From contig OV884014.1 in the NCBI GenBank assembly GCA_930367205.1, positions 111,365,138-111,429,137 on the forward strand: a DNA stretch of 64,000 bases. The letters run 5' to 3'. The translations under genes and the position numbers were made by a program. Positions 52,189-62,616 of this stretch are shown here, piece after piece. The notes under the pieces are model-generated. The model was given only the letters and a program-made list of their open reading frames with translations, had not been told where the DNA came from and searched no databases. Each line of letters opens with the position of its first letter. The stretch's first letter is position 1. The DNA is from Acanthosoma haemorrhoidale. Its lineage: Eukaryota > Arthropoda > Insecta > Hemiptera > Acanthosomatidae.

Positions 52189-53444
52189 TAAATAAACCTC
52201 TAAAAGACGGACAGCGTAACTTTATTCCATCCCCTTTCTGAGAATAATCAGTTTCCGGTTTAAGAAATCAGTGACATCTGTGTTCACATTCTTGAAAGGT
52301 TTCTCCATATAAATACTTTTACTCTGGACCATTCTTTATGAACTATTCATTTCTCTTCTAATCATTGTGTCGAGCGGATGAATAAAAAATAAAATTGGTA
52401 AATGTTTATGCCCGTAAAAAGTTAAGCGTACGTTCATTATTAGATGAAAGACTTAACATCGGTAAAAAGCAAGTTTCGGAAACGCTCAAAACCCGAACCT
52501 TGCTTTTAAAAATTTTGAGTCGAAATAAATTAAAATTTCGTTCAAAAACAAGATAACGCACGTATGACATTGACGATGTCATTCTGGAGTGGTTTGTTCG
52601 TACACGGGCAAACAACATCCCTACTGCTGAACCTCTCATTAAAAGGAAATCTTGTGAACTAGCAAACCAATTGAATTTAAACGAATTCAGAGCATCGATG
52701 AGAGTGTATAATATTGTGGTCGAGTAGACTCCAAAATTACAAGACACTAGAAACTATGACACTGAAATGAGAAAATTGACTTTTATCGATCTGGCATTGA
52801 GAATTTGCACACTAGATGGCAAAAGGTTGTTGATAACGAGGGTGATTACTTCATTGATTAAAAACAAAAACTTGTTAAAACTTTATCTGTTTGAATTTAA
52901 TGTGAAAAAAATTACTTTCCGGTCCCCCTAATATAATGATAAAAATTCCGTATTGTTTTTTATATTTGATCCATGGATTTAACTTAAAATAGTGTAACAT
53001 ATTTCACTAAAATTTTATATCTTAGAAATTTGAGCTCCTAGGCAAAAATTACTTGCCATATTTGAATTCAGGGCATCAAATTCACATGAAATCAGCTCCT
53101 AATACTCCGGGACTAAAACACCTATGGCCTGTGTTATAGAATCGAAACACAGTAAAGCTGCATTACGACAAACATAACAGAAATTTTTACTTCCAAGTTG
53201 TTCTAGATGTAAAAATGACATTTGATATTCTACATAGATCTACTTAATTGAAAGTAAATAGCGGTATCATAATTATTTTATCTTGCATTGTTTACTTTAT
53301 AATATGAACATAATTTATACAATACATACATACACATGTGTTACAATGACAACATTTTGCGTTATGTTGATTCGAATAAAAAGCCGTTTTGTGTTGTGTT
53401 TTTTTATTGTCCGTTAACATGTCCGTTAATTAGAGGTTTCACTG
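52189..53444 (+). mobile_element. Decayed pogo/Tigger-type DNA transposon (Tc1/mariner superfamily)
   Basis: The left end (52189-52213) and the reverse complement of the right end (53420-53444) match at about 18 of 25 positions. They share AAACCTCTAA and ACGGACA, with the right end reading outward as CAGTGAAACC. CAGTG-starting ends with an ACCTC block are typical of pogo/Tigger elements. The right end has a second copy of TGTCCGTTAA (53408-53417 and 53420-53429), like subterminal transposase-binding repeats. Between the ends lies the DNA-binding part of a transposase. At about 1.26 kb the element has lost most of the catalytic region. The TA target duplication is not intact: the first five bases of the left end are changed and AA follows the right end. 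Confidence 0.7.
52386..52727 (+). pseudogene. Pogo/Tigger transposase fragment, N-terminal DNA-binding region, broken
   Basis: Reading codons from 52386 gives about 110 residues with one in-frame TAA at 52554 and a terminal TAG at 52725. Residues 12-32 resemble the psq-type helix-turn-helix of pogo and CENP-B proteins, with NIGKKQVSETLK fitting the recognition helix. After the stop, YDIDDVILEWFVRTRANNIP followed by TAEPLIKRKSCELANQL matches the second (Tc5/CENP-B-type) helix-turn-helix, where family members have a D-x-L-x-x-W-F core and a conserved 'IP-x-x-x-P-L' motif. Intact family members continue into a DDE catalytic domain, absent here. The stop, truncation and lack of a good start show it is dead. 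It lies inside the inverted repeats at 52189 and 53444. Homology is judged from memory of the family; the frame and stops are read directly. Confidence 0.78.
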
Positions 53445-54940
53445 AATCAGGTTTTGGAGATAATATATGAATAATTATTGCTTCAAGAGTTTGGTTTGTA
53501 TGAAATATTAATTAATTTTAAATTAATCACAAGTTTAATTAATAAATTTATGTAAATATATTTTTTTTTTATTTTATAGTTAAAATTAATTTTATGCTGC
53601 TACGGATTTGAAAGAGATAAAGGATAATTTTTTGTTTGTATAAAAAATGTGTTCTAGAAACTCGATTAATAAATTAAAAAAATGAAAAGGTGTGTAATAG
53701 GTAATATAAGTGGTTCTAAATGATATGAGGTATTACAGAAAGGGACAGAGGCGTCAGGTTTAACAAATAACAGGAGTGAAAAATGAAGAAAATAGGAAGT
53801 AGCTCTTTTTTGACCTTAAAAGGTTCATATCTAAAGTATAATAATTATATAATTATTTTCCCTATTTTTGGTATTGTATCATATTATATATATATCAATT
53901 TAAGAGACGGTTTAAAAATGGTAATAAGACTTTGTATGGGAGCAAGGGGGACTGTGAAAGTAAAAAAAATATATCGTAATTCAGCAGCAGTTAGCATTTA
54001 TATATTATAAGAATACTAGAGTTAGCATAGAAGCATCCATCACTCAGAGAAGAGGACTACTCACTCCATTTTTGGCAATCTGAAAAATTAATAATATTTA
54101 AAAAAAATACTATATTATTAACAATCAACCTGTTCTCATTATCAGCTTCATCGTACACTTTGGATGAAACAAAAATGAAAATCTATCCTTATCACTGTGG
54201 CGGATTGTTCCAAAATGAGCACAGAAAGCGACAAGTGTAAATTAGGCTTTATTCTTCCTCTTGATCCTGTAGGAGCTTCTATGCCTCACAGTCTCCGTTC
54301 GGGAACATCAACTAAACACCACGAGCTTGATAAAATGGCTGATAAAGAACAAAATACATTGTAATGTTCATAAACCGAAATACATTTTAATGTACACATA
54401 TATAAACCATTGCAAAGCGAGAAGCGAATAGCTCTACTTCGTTCTGGTACAGCGATAGAGCTAGTGAGGTGTATCGGTAACAAACATAAGCCACATAAGG
54501 TAAAAGCCACAACACTTGGAAAATGGTTTTCGGTTAAAATAGAACGGGGAGTGGGAAAATAATTATATGATTCAAGTCAAGCGTGGTGCATTGCTAATTG
54601 CAGAAACCCCATAAAATGATAAATAATTTGAAATCCATTACTTTTTTTTATTTGATTGAACGATTCGATCGGTGGAGAAATACCTTATGTTTGTCTTTTT
54701 TAAACAGCCAGATCGATGCATTAAAAAAAGTTCCTTCGGTATACCACAGATTATTATTACTACAATACCATATGAGTTGGCCGACATCAGTTGAAGAATG
54801 GAAGATTCGGAGTATGAAGAAAAAATATTTTTAAACAGGTTTGACAAACTATTTTAAAAAAATAGTAAAAAAGTGTTAAAAATGTATTTAATTACAGTAC
54901 CATTTTACCTTAATTGGATAACATATGACGACTCCCTCCT
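53445..54940. other. AT-rich intergenic sequence, no gene supported
   Basis: The interval contains T-rich and AT-rich low-complexity tracts and a few open frames of 75-78 codons (53783-54010, 54598-54834) whose peptides are rich in I, Y, K and N with no family signature. Imperfect direct repeats of TACATTNTAATG occur near 54360. I see no exon with convincing splice borders. Confidence 0.55.
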
Positions 54941-54944
54941 AAGG

Positions 54945-55130
54945 GCCATGACACACCTGTCGATTTTGACCGAAGCGTTTATTGACTGCGGTTTTTATTC
55001 CGTTGATAAGATTAATCTTCCAGGCGTCAATCATCACCCGTTCACTGCAACTTAACGATCCCTGTTACTCGATTTTCCTCTCGCCAAAAATTTCGGTCAA
55101 AACCATCTGTAGCGACCGACCGCTAACTAC
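54945..55130. repeat. Inverted-repeat segment, possible MITE remnant
   Basis: TTTTGACCGAA (54964-54974) and its reverse complement TTCGGTCAAAA (55092-55102) form an 11-bp perfect inverted repeat 117 bp apart. Left of it is CCTAAGGGCCATGACACACC. The segment is GC-richer than its surroundings. A short non-autonomous DNA element is plausible, but target duplications were not identified. Confidence 0.35.
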
Positions 55131-55407
55131 ATAAGTTAAATCGCCCTATACTATGGTGCATATATAATGTAAATCACTGTAAAAGTTTTAAGTAATAAAA
55201 AATGCGCGGAAGACGACAGTCATAAACAAGTCACAAAACTAAAAAAGGGTTGGCAAAGGGCAGCCATGAACAGCAGGTACCGCCGGCCTAAAAGCCAGGC
55301 CATAAACAGTCCTTTAGGGGACGAGGGGTCACGTACCTCGTCGCAGGTGTGCGCATTTCCTCACGCCGGCCTAGGCTCCCCCCCCCCCAGCAGGAACAAT
55401 ATTTAAA

Positions 55408-55425
55408 CCAGGGCTCCTGGCCCTG
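55408..55425. repeat. Inverted repeat CAGGGC/GCCCTG (hairpin 1)
   Basis: CAGGGC (55409-55414) pairs with GCCCTG (55420-55425) across five bases. It is closely related to the dyad at 55473, 64 bp away, suggesting a duplicated binding site or stem-loop. Confidence 0.7.
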
Positions 55426-55472
55426 CTACTCTCTCTCTCTCCTCATCCGCTGTTACTCAATGTCGCTTTACG

Positions 55473-55491
55473 CCAGGGCCACTGGCCCTGG
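55473..55491. repeat. Perfect 9-bp palindrome CCAGGGCCA-C-TGGCCCTGG
   Basis: CCAGGGCCA (55473-55481) and TGGCCCTGG (55483-55491) are exact reverse complements around one central base. A nine-pair palindrome of high GC is unexpected by chance in this AT-rich flank. Confidence 0.85.
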
Positions 55492-55825
55492 AAGTCAGTC
55501 TCTTAGACTCCTCGTCAGCCCACTCTCTCCTCATCGCCTCTGTGCCTCTCACCCCGTCTTTTAGTCTCCTGGCAGACCCTCTGACGACTTGCACCTATGA
55601 CGCTGCTGGTCTCCCGCCCGAACTCTGAAAAACTTGACTTATTCTTTATGAAACCTCTGTACCTCTTCTCTTGAACATAGTGCATTGTTGGGGCACATAC
55701 CTATCATAAATGGAGTCTGATATGTTATTAACTCGAACAACCCGCACTTGTCACCAGGGCTAGGTGATCTGGCACCTCCTAGTGACAACCCGACACCATC
55801 CTTTGACAAGAAGTGAAAAGTGTTC

Positions 55826-55923
55826 ACGACCGCTATCGACTAGCACACTAACCTAGAGTAGACTGCTCTTTACCTGTTAGAAAGTAAATCCTATCGTCAC
55901 TTGTGTTATACCACCCCGCAAAC
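55826..55923. repeat. 98-bp dispersed repeat, copy 1
   Basis: The segment begins ACGACCGCTATCG and ends ACTTGTGTTATACCACCCCG, then CAAAC. It aligns without gaps to 56389-56486 at about 74 of 98 positions by hand count. Similarity probably continues a little further (TTGTAATGC against TTGGTAATGC). Two diverged copies in direct orientation suggest the ends of an old element or a dispersed repeat family. Confidence 0.75.
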
Positions 55924-56388
55924 AATTTATTTTTCTCATATTTATTTGTAATGCGTTAAGCCGTGTGAGAAATTATTAGGTAAAGTGTATTATTATTACT
56001 ATTTACAATAAGGGGTGAATCTGATAGAATAGAAAAAAATAGTCCCGTACAAAGGCCCTTATGAATAACTATAAATAAAAAGAACTATTACACAATGAAA
56101 CAACAGGATTATTTAACTGCATTTAGCATATAATGTCATAGATGGAAACATACATAAAAAAAAAGCAATATGGAGAAGTCTGTACATTACAATAAGATGT
56201 AAAATAAAAACCATTAAATTGATACAAAACAATAATATTGGTACATATACATATAGCTAAAGTCACAATAGTAAAAACATAGGAAGGCCGAACAGACAAC
56301 TAGATAAAAACAGGAATTTAAAATTAAAAGTATGAAAATGTGATAAAATTAATAAATCGTTCCATTTATTGGGACTTTTAATGACTTT
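55924..56388. other. AT-rich spacer between the two repeat copies
   Basis: AT-rich sequence with many short A-runs and no open frame of interest. If the flanking copies are terminal repeats of one element, this is its decayed interior. Confidence 0.5.
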
Positions 56389-56486
56389 ACGACCGTTATC
56401 GTAAAACACACAAATTTACAGCAGATTGAGCTTAACCTTTTGGAAAGTAAAGCCTCACGTGTCTTGTGTTATACCGACCCGTAAAC
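56389..56486. repeat. 98-bp dispersed repeat, copy 2
   Basis: Direct-orientation partner of the copy 563 bp upstream, beginning ACGACCGTTATCG and ending with TCTTGTGTTATACCGACCCG then TAAAC. Immediately right is a 66-codon frame (56503-56703) ending in an acidic DENDLRTVMDLD tail that I cannot assign. Confidence 0.75.
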
Positions 56487-56703
56487 CATGTTTTGGTAAT
56501 GCATGGGCAGTCCAGCGTCTGTCTGGATGGTAAGGAGGTTTTGGAACATGATGGAACACATGATACTTCATAGAGGCGTTAAGTTTCAAGACCAGCTTGA
56601 ACCTTGTTCAGAAATAATGTTACAAGAGAGACAAAAAAAAACGGCCCAACAAAATATTGTTGACGATGAGAATGATCTTAGAACTGTCATGGACCTCGAT
56701 TAA

Positions 56704-58213
56704 AGAATCACCAAGAGCACCAAAAAAATTACCCAAATTCAAATGCCTGGATAAGGATTGTGCTTTTTTCTCTTCTTTGTAAAATTTCTGAAAATGGATA
56801 TAGCTGGTTATATGATATATGTTATAGTTTAAACAGCTCATATTTCTTGAATATATGGATTAAGGATAAGTTTTAATTGTTAAAATGGATCTCCTGGAGG
56901 TATTTACAATGATCTACCTTATTTTAACAGTACAAGGACATTTGTTCACGTCAATTTGTTCTGTATAAATTTTCAAATAGTTCTCTATTTAGTTAAAAAG
57001 GACAGATGTGATATTTGGCAGAGTAAAGGAAGCGCCAGAGGCACAGATGCCTAATTAAGTTATTCTTTCTTGTTACTGAACGGAAAAGAAATATGGTTCC
57101 TTATTCAATTATTAGAACCTTCTGGAAACTTAGGACTGCAGTCTGTCGCGAGTGTTCGCATGTATAAGATTTGTCCGATATGTGCTCTCAATGTGTTTGT
57201 GTCTGAGAAATTATGTTCTGTGTCACTATTACCAAGTACGGAGGTGGAGGCTAAAAAAGGATACTTTCAAACAAGTAAGATGGCTTCGTCTTTCGCCTGT
57301 CTATCCATCTGCAATTATGTTCCATCTTACCACCGGTAGTAACAATTATCAAGTCGATTTAATCAAGTGTTGTAATTTTTATAATGACTGTTTTAATTTA
57401 CAAAAAAAAATAATTAAGCGTCTAAATAGTTTTCGGTATTAATAATTTTTTTTTCCATAGGAGGGCGATATAATACCACGATTTAAATATCAGAATAGTT
57501 TAGTGAACTTAGTGAAAAGTCTTAATTTATTAATATAAAATAGAAATTTAATTGTTGAAATCATATATTTGATTCATTAATTCGAGAAGTATAATGATAA
57601 ACTAACAATCTACATTAATATTAATTGTAAGCTAAGGGAAAATATTCGCAATAATTATAAATGAGCTATTTGCAACTCTATAAAAAGTAAATGAAAAAAT
57701 ATCTAGGATACTTCTTCAATGTTTATATCCATTACTTGGGTAAAAAATACTTGGCTTTTTCTTAGTATTTAGTAGTATTTAAATAAAAAAATGAATTCCC
57801 ACTAAAGATTTCAAACAGAGTAATCAATTTTATTGCTACTTAACGTATTTGGATAATTTGTTGCAAAATGAATTAAAGCTAATTTTTAAAAATGGCAACG
57901 CTGACGATAATTTTGATTGGTTATAGATATGTTATTTATTACTAACTAATTAGCTCACTGTCTGATGGATGTTAAAAAATTGCTTTATAATAGTACATTA
58001 CAATATTAGCTGTGTGGTGTAGTTCATTTGAAAGTGGAAGGTTAAAACTTAAATCAAATGTTAGTTTATTAAAATATAAATTTCGAAGTTTTAACTTAAT
58101 ACCATTATTAGTTCTAAAGCAATAATAGGTCTAGGTTATTCATATTTAAATAATTTGTATTATGAATTAAAAATTACTGTTATATATTAACAGATTTAAA
58201 ATTTGTGCTTATT
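56704..58213. other. AT-rich sequence, no gene supported
   Basis: Overlapping 89- and 96-codon frames around 57070-57442 lie in a slightly GC-richer patch, but their peptides show no motif and the two frames compete over the same bases. The rest is AT-rich with stops in all frames. Confidence 0.55.
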
Positions 58214-58461
58214 CAGGGGCATAGCTAAGATTGTTTTTCGGAGTGATACAAGTACTTTTTCATGGGCGAAATTGAAACAGATAATTTTACTTCAACGGAT
58301 ATAATTAGTCGGTGAAATTTATATTACATTTATAATACTTTTCACAGACTATACATATTAAATAAACCAATGGGTAATAGTTATTACGTTTTAAAATTTA
58401 AAATACTTTTTTTTATTTTTTGCTTTCAAAATGTATCCACCTCTCTAAGGATACGCCACTG
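58214..58461. mobile_element. Short inverted-repeat element (MITE-like, CAGGGGC ends)
   Basis: The left end reads CAGGGGCATAGCTAAGA. The reverse complement of the right end reads CAGTGGCGTATCCTTAGA, giving similar imperfect ends over about 18 bases. The interior (248 bp in total) has no open frame. Ends of the CAGGGGCGTAGCTAGG type occur in hAT-like non-autonomous elements of many insects. The candidate 8-bp flanks (TGCTTATT and TTTTAATT) agree at only 5 of 8 positions, so the target duplication is eroded or the class is wrong. Confidence 0.5.
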
Positions 58462-61400
58462 TTTTAATTTACAATAAATCGTGGGGAAATTCCAGTCCAT
58501 TTTTTTTTAAAATCTTGTCCATTACTATAATGTAAAAATTAAATGGAATTACCTTATAATTTAAAACGCTCGTAGTCAGCCAAAAGCTATATGGTTAAGT
58601 ATCCTAGTATCGTATTAAATAATATATTACAGTTCGTAAATACCTTGATGATGCCACTCTCTCTTTTTTACTGACAAGAGTTACAAATAAAACAAGAGCC
58701 GAAAAAAAAAAAAATGGCGGTTGGGGAGGCAAGTTATAAAGAGCAGCTCTTCGTACTTCAATGAGGACTTGATCCGTAATCTGCAGCGATGGTATTCGTT
58801 TTTCGTTTTTAGACTAGGTCTGTGTCAAATTAACATTGGATTCTTTTTATTATATAAATATTGAAAATTAATTAATTTATAATAGAGCATATCCTCGAAG
58901 ATTATCTTTGATATTTCTCGAAGAAATATTCATTTGCTACTGTTCCGTTGTAACGTCATTTCTCTGCAGGGGGTTCCAGACTATTTCAAAAAATTCTTCT
59001 CAAAAATCTATTTCATAATTTTCAATCTTTAGTAAACTAAAGAAAATGAAGATAAAGGTAACTATTAACTTTAATAATATTTTTGCAACATATTCACTGA
59101 GGCTTTTGTCTTTTATATATTCTATTAGATACAATATGAACTTAACATCACTTGTTGCTAGGCAAGAACTTAAAGCCTCAAAACTTATTTAAAAAGACAT
59201 AATATCTTTCCCCTTGTTACAAAAAGAAAATGATATAATTATATCTGATATTTTTCTAAAATATGTAGGTATGATTATAGTGGTAGGGTTCTGTAAATCT
59301 AAGCCAAATTACGTGCAAAAATCAATCGAAATAAAAAACTAAATGGCCATCGCCTAATGGAAACATGTTTTAAAAACTATTACAGTTTAATACGTAACAG
59401 TTTTTATAGGTTTTATAAATGCAGGCTGTAATCCTCAAACACAATCGTAACTTAAACCTAAGAAAAAAAATTTAATTTTATTACTAATCATTTTGAACAT
59501 GAAAACTTCAAATTATATTAAATACAGAATATATTAAGTTAGGCAAGATATTAATCTAAAGCATACATAATAATTGTTGGGCAAAATTTGGACAAAGGTA
59601 AAATCCATTTTTGATAATAATCACTGAAAGCATTATATCTTACGGAACACAATTCCCAATCAATATAATATTTAGATTAATATTTCTGTTAGTTACAATT
59701 CTCTATATTTTATATTTAAACTGTCCAGTATTAACAATTGATATACAGCTTTTTTTAAAAATTTATTTATCAATTTTTAAGTTATGTAGCTACCACCGCT
59801 TTCGAGCAATGATCAAGGTTTTTAAGTTAAAAGTGCTATTAATTTAAAGTTTATCAGTTGATAATTAAATAGTGGTGATGAGTTAAAACATATATGGTAA
59901 ATCATTCGACAATTTTATATCCGAGTAAGAGTTTTATTGAAAAGCTGCCTTGATTGATGAAAAGAAGAAGTTGGATATTTAATGAAATTTCAGTAATGTT
60001 CAACGGTTCTATATAAAAAATGAAATTCCCAGACTCCATGAGGTACTAACTGTGGGTCATATCGCGCACCCGATCATTTCACACAAGAACCTGTGTCATA
60101 ACATTGTCTATTAATAACATTCAACGAATATCGAACAGATTTTTTTCATTAATCTAAACTAATTCCACTCGTAGTAGAAATATAGAAATAACTTCTTTTT
60201 TTTTACATCAAGTCAACTAACTCTAGATTGATACATTATCATTTTATATAGCGAAATAGTTACATTTACTGAATCAGCTTATATGTTATTAGGTTATAGG
60301 CACTTTTATGTTATGGGTGGCATTAGGGCCATAAAGCATATAAATAGGCTGAGTAAAATTAAACCTAACTATATTACAAGGATTTAAGATGATTAATTGA
60401 TACAGTTTTATAATATCAATCAAAAATATATATTTATGTATAATTGCTTTCATATTCAAAACATTTTCATAATAAGACATATATTTTTTGTTCAACAAGT
60501 TAGCTCACTATTATATTTAAAAAAAGAATGCATAAATTGTGCTGTCTTGTCCATAACTTGAAGTAACAATGTAAGTGGTTTAAATAATAACTTATAATCA
60601 TTAGAAAGTGTTGCGATCATTAAAGTGAATCACTTGAGAAAATCTGTCACAAATTGAAAATATGCCATACATAAATCAATTGTGAATTATTCACTTAGAT
60701 ATTAATATTCTTGTTATTATTGCTTGAAGTAGTTAGCGACTTAGTATCCCTCCTATTGAATTAATATATATTGACAATATTATTACTGTTTATGCATTTT
60801 AAACTATCATTTTGTTTCTAACTGAAATAATACCAGTCAGATGTTAGCCAAAAGTACATTACCTAATATTTATAACATTAAATGAATCAGAAATTTCTGA
60901 ATAATAGTCAATTACTTGGTAATCAGATATTCTCTTCTTGATTTATCTTTGAAGTAGCTTTAATAGATTTCATGTATCTTTGCAGTTGTGTTTATAAACA
61001 AATTTACTAGCAAGTCCATATATTTATATTCACATAATTTGCAAACAAATATTTAGCATTAAAACAAGAACAACTGAAAGTTGAAACTTCAAAAGCTTTA
61101 TTGTTTCCTTCAATCCTTGTTTGTTCTGTTGTCTGAAGAAATGCCTCTATTGGCTAGCTTAAATAATATAGCAAATATAAATAACCTGAGCAACGAACTA
61201 AAACCTTATAATTGATTCTTGTCTTAGTATAAGAAAAATATTCAAATTCTCTGCTATTATCCTCGATCTATTGGTAGTCAAATCAATTGTATAAACTATA
61301 AGTTATTTATTGAAATTGCCATTACTTTTCTAAATAAATAAATGACAAAGTTGAGTTTTCAAGGAAATACAAACATATTATTTTTCTGTTACTGTTTACC

Positions 61401-61490
61401 GATATTCCTAACAGTTAGTAAGTGTACATTATCATATCCCATCCAAATCATATAGAGGGAAAAATATCTCTTCTTGTTTCTTGCCTGGAT
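58462..61490. other. Long AT-rich stretch, nothing recognised
   Basis: About 3 kb of AT-rich sequence without a supported exon, RNA or repeat. A GC-richer patch at about 58700-58790 follows an A-run (ATGGCGGTTGGGGAGG), and a splice-acceptor-like TTTCTCTGCAG lies near 58971, but no open exon with a donor follows it. Confidence 0.5.
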
Positions 61491-61553
61491 GTCCCCGTGG
61501 CCTAGCATTTCTAACTACGGAAACTTTAGATTGATTCTCCTGGCTCCCCTGTG
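61491..61553 (+). repeat. tRNA-like SINE head or tRNA pseudogene
   Basis: GTCCCCGTGGCCTAGC resembles a tRNA 5' end and A box (TGGCCTAGC). It is followed by an anticodon-arm-like CTAACTACGGAAAC and a B-box-like GATTGATTCTCC, which lacks one base of GGTTCGANTCC. The order and spacing match an arginine-type tRNA with deletions. The sequence after it (to about 61740) is GC-richer and could be the SINE body. There is no CCTGGC-to-acceptor-stem pairing good enough for a functional tRNA. Confidence 0.5.
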
Positions 61554-62250
61554 GATTTTTTCTTTGGGAATGGGTTTGTTCATGGTTTACTCGGACTCAT
61601 GAGGTCCAGAGACTATCTACTTGGCTGAAAGGTAACCGCCTAACTTTAATAACACTAGCTTTTCCCCACCATTTATGAACCTCGGTCAGCATTACCTCTT
61701 CTTGAGGAGTTGGACAGTGAATTTTTTATTGTTACTTGTCATAAATAACATAATACTTTTGCCTTGGTAAGATATGTATATATATTTTACAACCTTTCCT
61801 TATGTCCACTTCTTTAGATACTTTGTTAGCATCATTTATTAAATGGAGGATTTTTTATTAAACCCAACCTGGTGTATCCTCATACACTTTTTTTGTAATT
61901 CCGATGTTTCCTTCCGAGGAGATTCGCAAGCTATTAAGGTTTTTTTTTGCTATAACTTAAGAGTTTATTATTATTTTAAATATTTTACTGGCCTTTATAT
62001 AAACATTATGTAAAGAGTTTTTAATCTTCTAGCAATGCACTCCCTTGATTTTATTAGTTTGTTTACACAAACCCTATTCCAAGCTATTTCTGTTCTTGCT
62101 CATTTCCACTCAAATATTGTTGTCATCTGACATAAACATGTTTCCTAGTGTCCTTCCTTCTTAAATGTGCTCATATTTATCAGTCACTATTCTGGGGGAG
62201 GTAAAGTGTGTTTAGTATGTCATGAGTTAATTTAGTGCGTTTAATTTTAG
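61554..62250. other. Possible SINE body, then AT-rich intron-like sequence
   Basis: To about 61740 the sequence is moderately GC-rich (TTTACTCGGACTCATGAGG, GGCTGAAAGGTAACCGCC) and may belong to the tRNA-like element upstream. Beyond it is T-rich sequence ending in TTTAATTTTAG, which reads as a 3' splice site for the candidate exon that follows. Confidence 0.35.
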
Positions 62251-62310
62251 GAGTGTCAGTGGTTCGAGAAACAACATTGCTGCGGGATGACGTCTCACGG
62301 GAGAAACTCG
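62251..62310 (+). CDS. Candidate 60-bp internal exon, unknown gene (partial)
   Basis: A 60-bp block with 32 G or C bases (53%) sits in AT-rich DNA, bounded by a TTTAATTTTAG acceptor and a CTCG|GTAAGT donor that matches the strong 5' splice consensus. Two of three forward frames are open through it. One reads VSVVRETTLLRDDVSREKLG at the border, mixed and charged like real protein; the other reads ECQWFEKQHCCGMTSHGRNS. The next good acceptor (CTTTTTGTAG, ending at 62600) would give a 290-bp intron and a terminal exon stopping at once. I do not recognise the gene, and no upstream exon was identified. The splice-site match and GC contrast are seen directly; coding is inferred. Confidence 0.4.
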
Positions 62311-62600
62311 GTAAGTTAAATTTAGATTTACTTTTACTTTTTTTTTTCATTATTACATACAAATTTGGGAATTGTTTCAAAAGTTGTCTCCAAGATTCAT
62401 CAAATTTGTTAACGCATTAAATTATCCTCCAAATGGTCCCATAACTATTTAAATAAACATTATTCTAAAAGGGTATAAGTTTTCTTTAAAACAATATGCA
62501 GAAGGTTATAAGGCATTAATTTAAATTTTGAGTTTAGTTTTTTAGTCGGCATTCTATTGGTGGGCTGGCAACTTATTATTTGTTTTATTGCTTTTTGTAG

Positions 62601-62616
62601 GTTGTGATTGAATAAA
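62601..62616 (+). other. Candidate terminal exon start with stop and poly(A) signal
   Basis: After GCTTTTTGTAG, splicing to the exon ending at 62310 would add GT TGT GAT TGA, a stop at 62609-62611 in the first of the two open frames. It is overlapped by AATAAA (62611-62616). This could be the 3' end of a plus-strand gene, or chance in AT-rich DNA. Confidence 0.25.

Larger units (their letters stand above)
55200..55640 (+). other. GC-rich island with TATTTAAA box and paired hairpins
   Basis: This 440-bp island stands out from AT-rich surroundings. It holds a C-run (about 55380-55388), TATTTAAA (about 55400), a CT-rich run (about 55429-55443) and two related dyads. The order box, pyrimidine tract and hairpins would fit a promoter or an old LTR, but no coding sequence follows. 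The 71-codon frame at 55349-55564 is rich in S, L, P and R because of the base composition and lacks a family signature. Confidence 0.4.

Noticed and set aside
52406..52747. 113-codon minus-strand open frame
   Set aside because: It is the antisense shadow of the pogo/Tigger transposase fragment on the plus strand, whose conserved motifs are seen only in the sense frame.
56503..56703. 66-codon plus-strand frame ending in an acidic tail
   Set aside because: The C-terminal part looks protein-like but no family is recognised and there is no supporting context; may be a transposon scrap.
57070..57442. Two overlapping plus-strand frames of 89 and 96 codons
   Set aside because: They compete for the same bases, lack motifs and have no clear splice borders; best explained by a locally GC-richer patch.
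62180..62380. 66-codon minus-strand frame
   Set aside because: Antisense to the candidate exon at 62251-62310, whose splice signals are on the plus strand.
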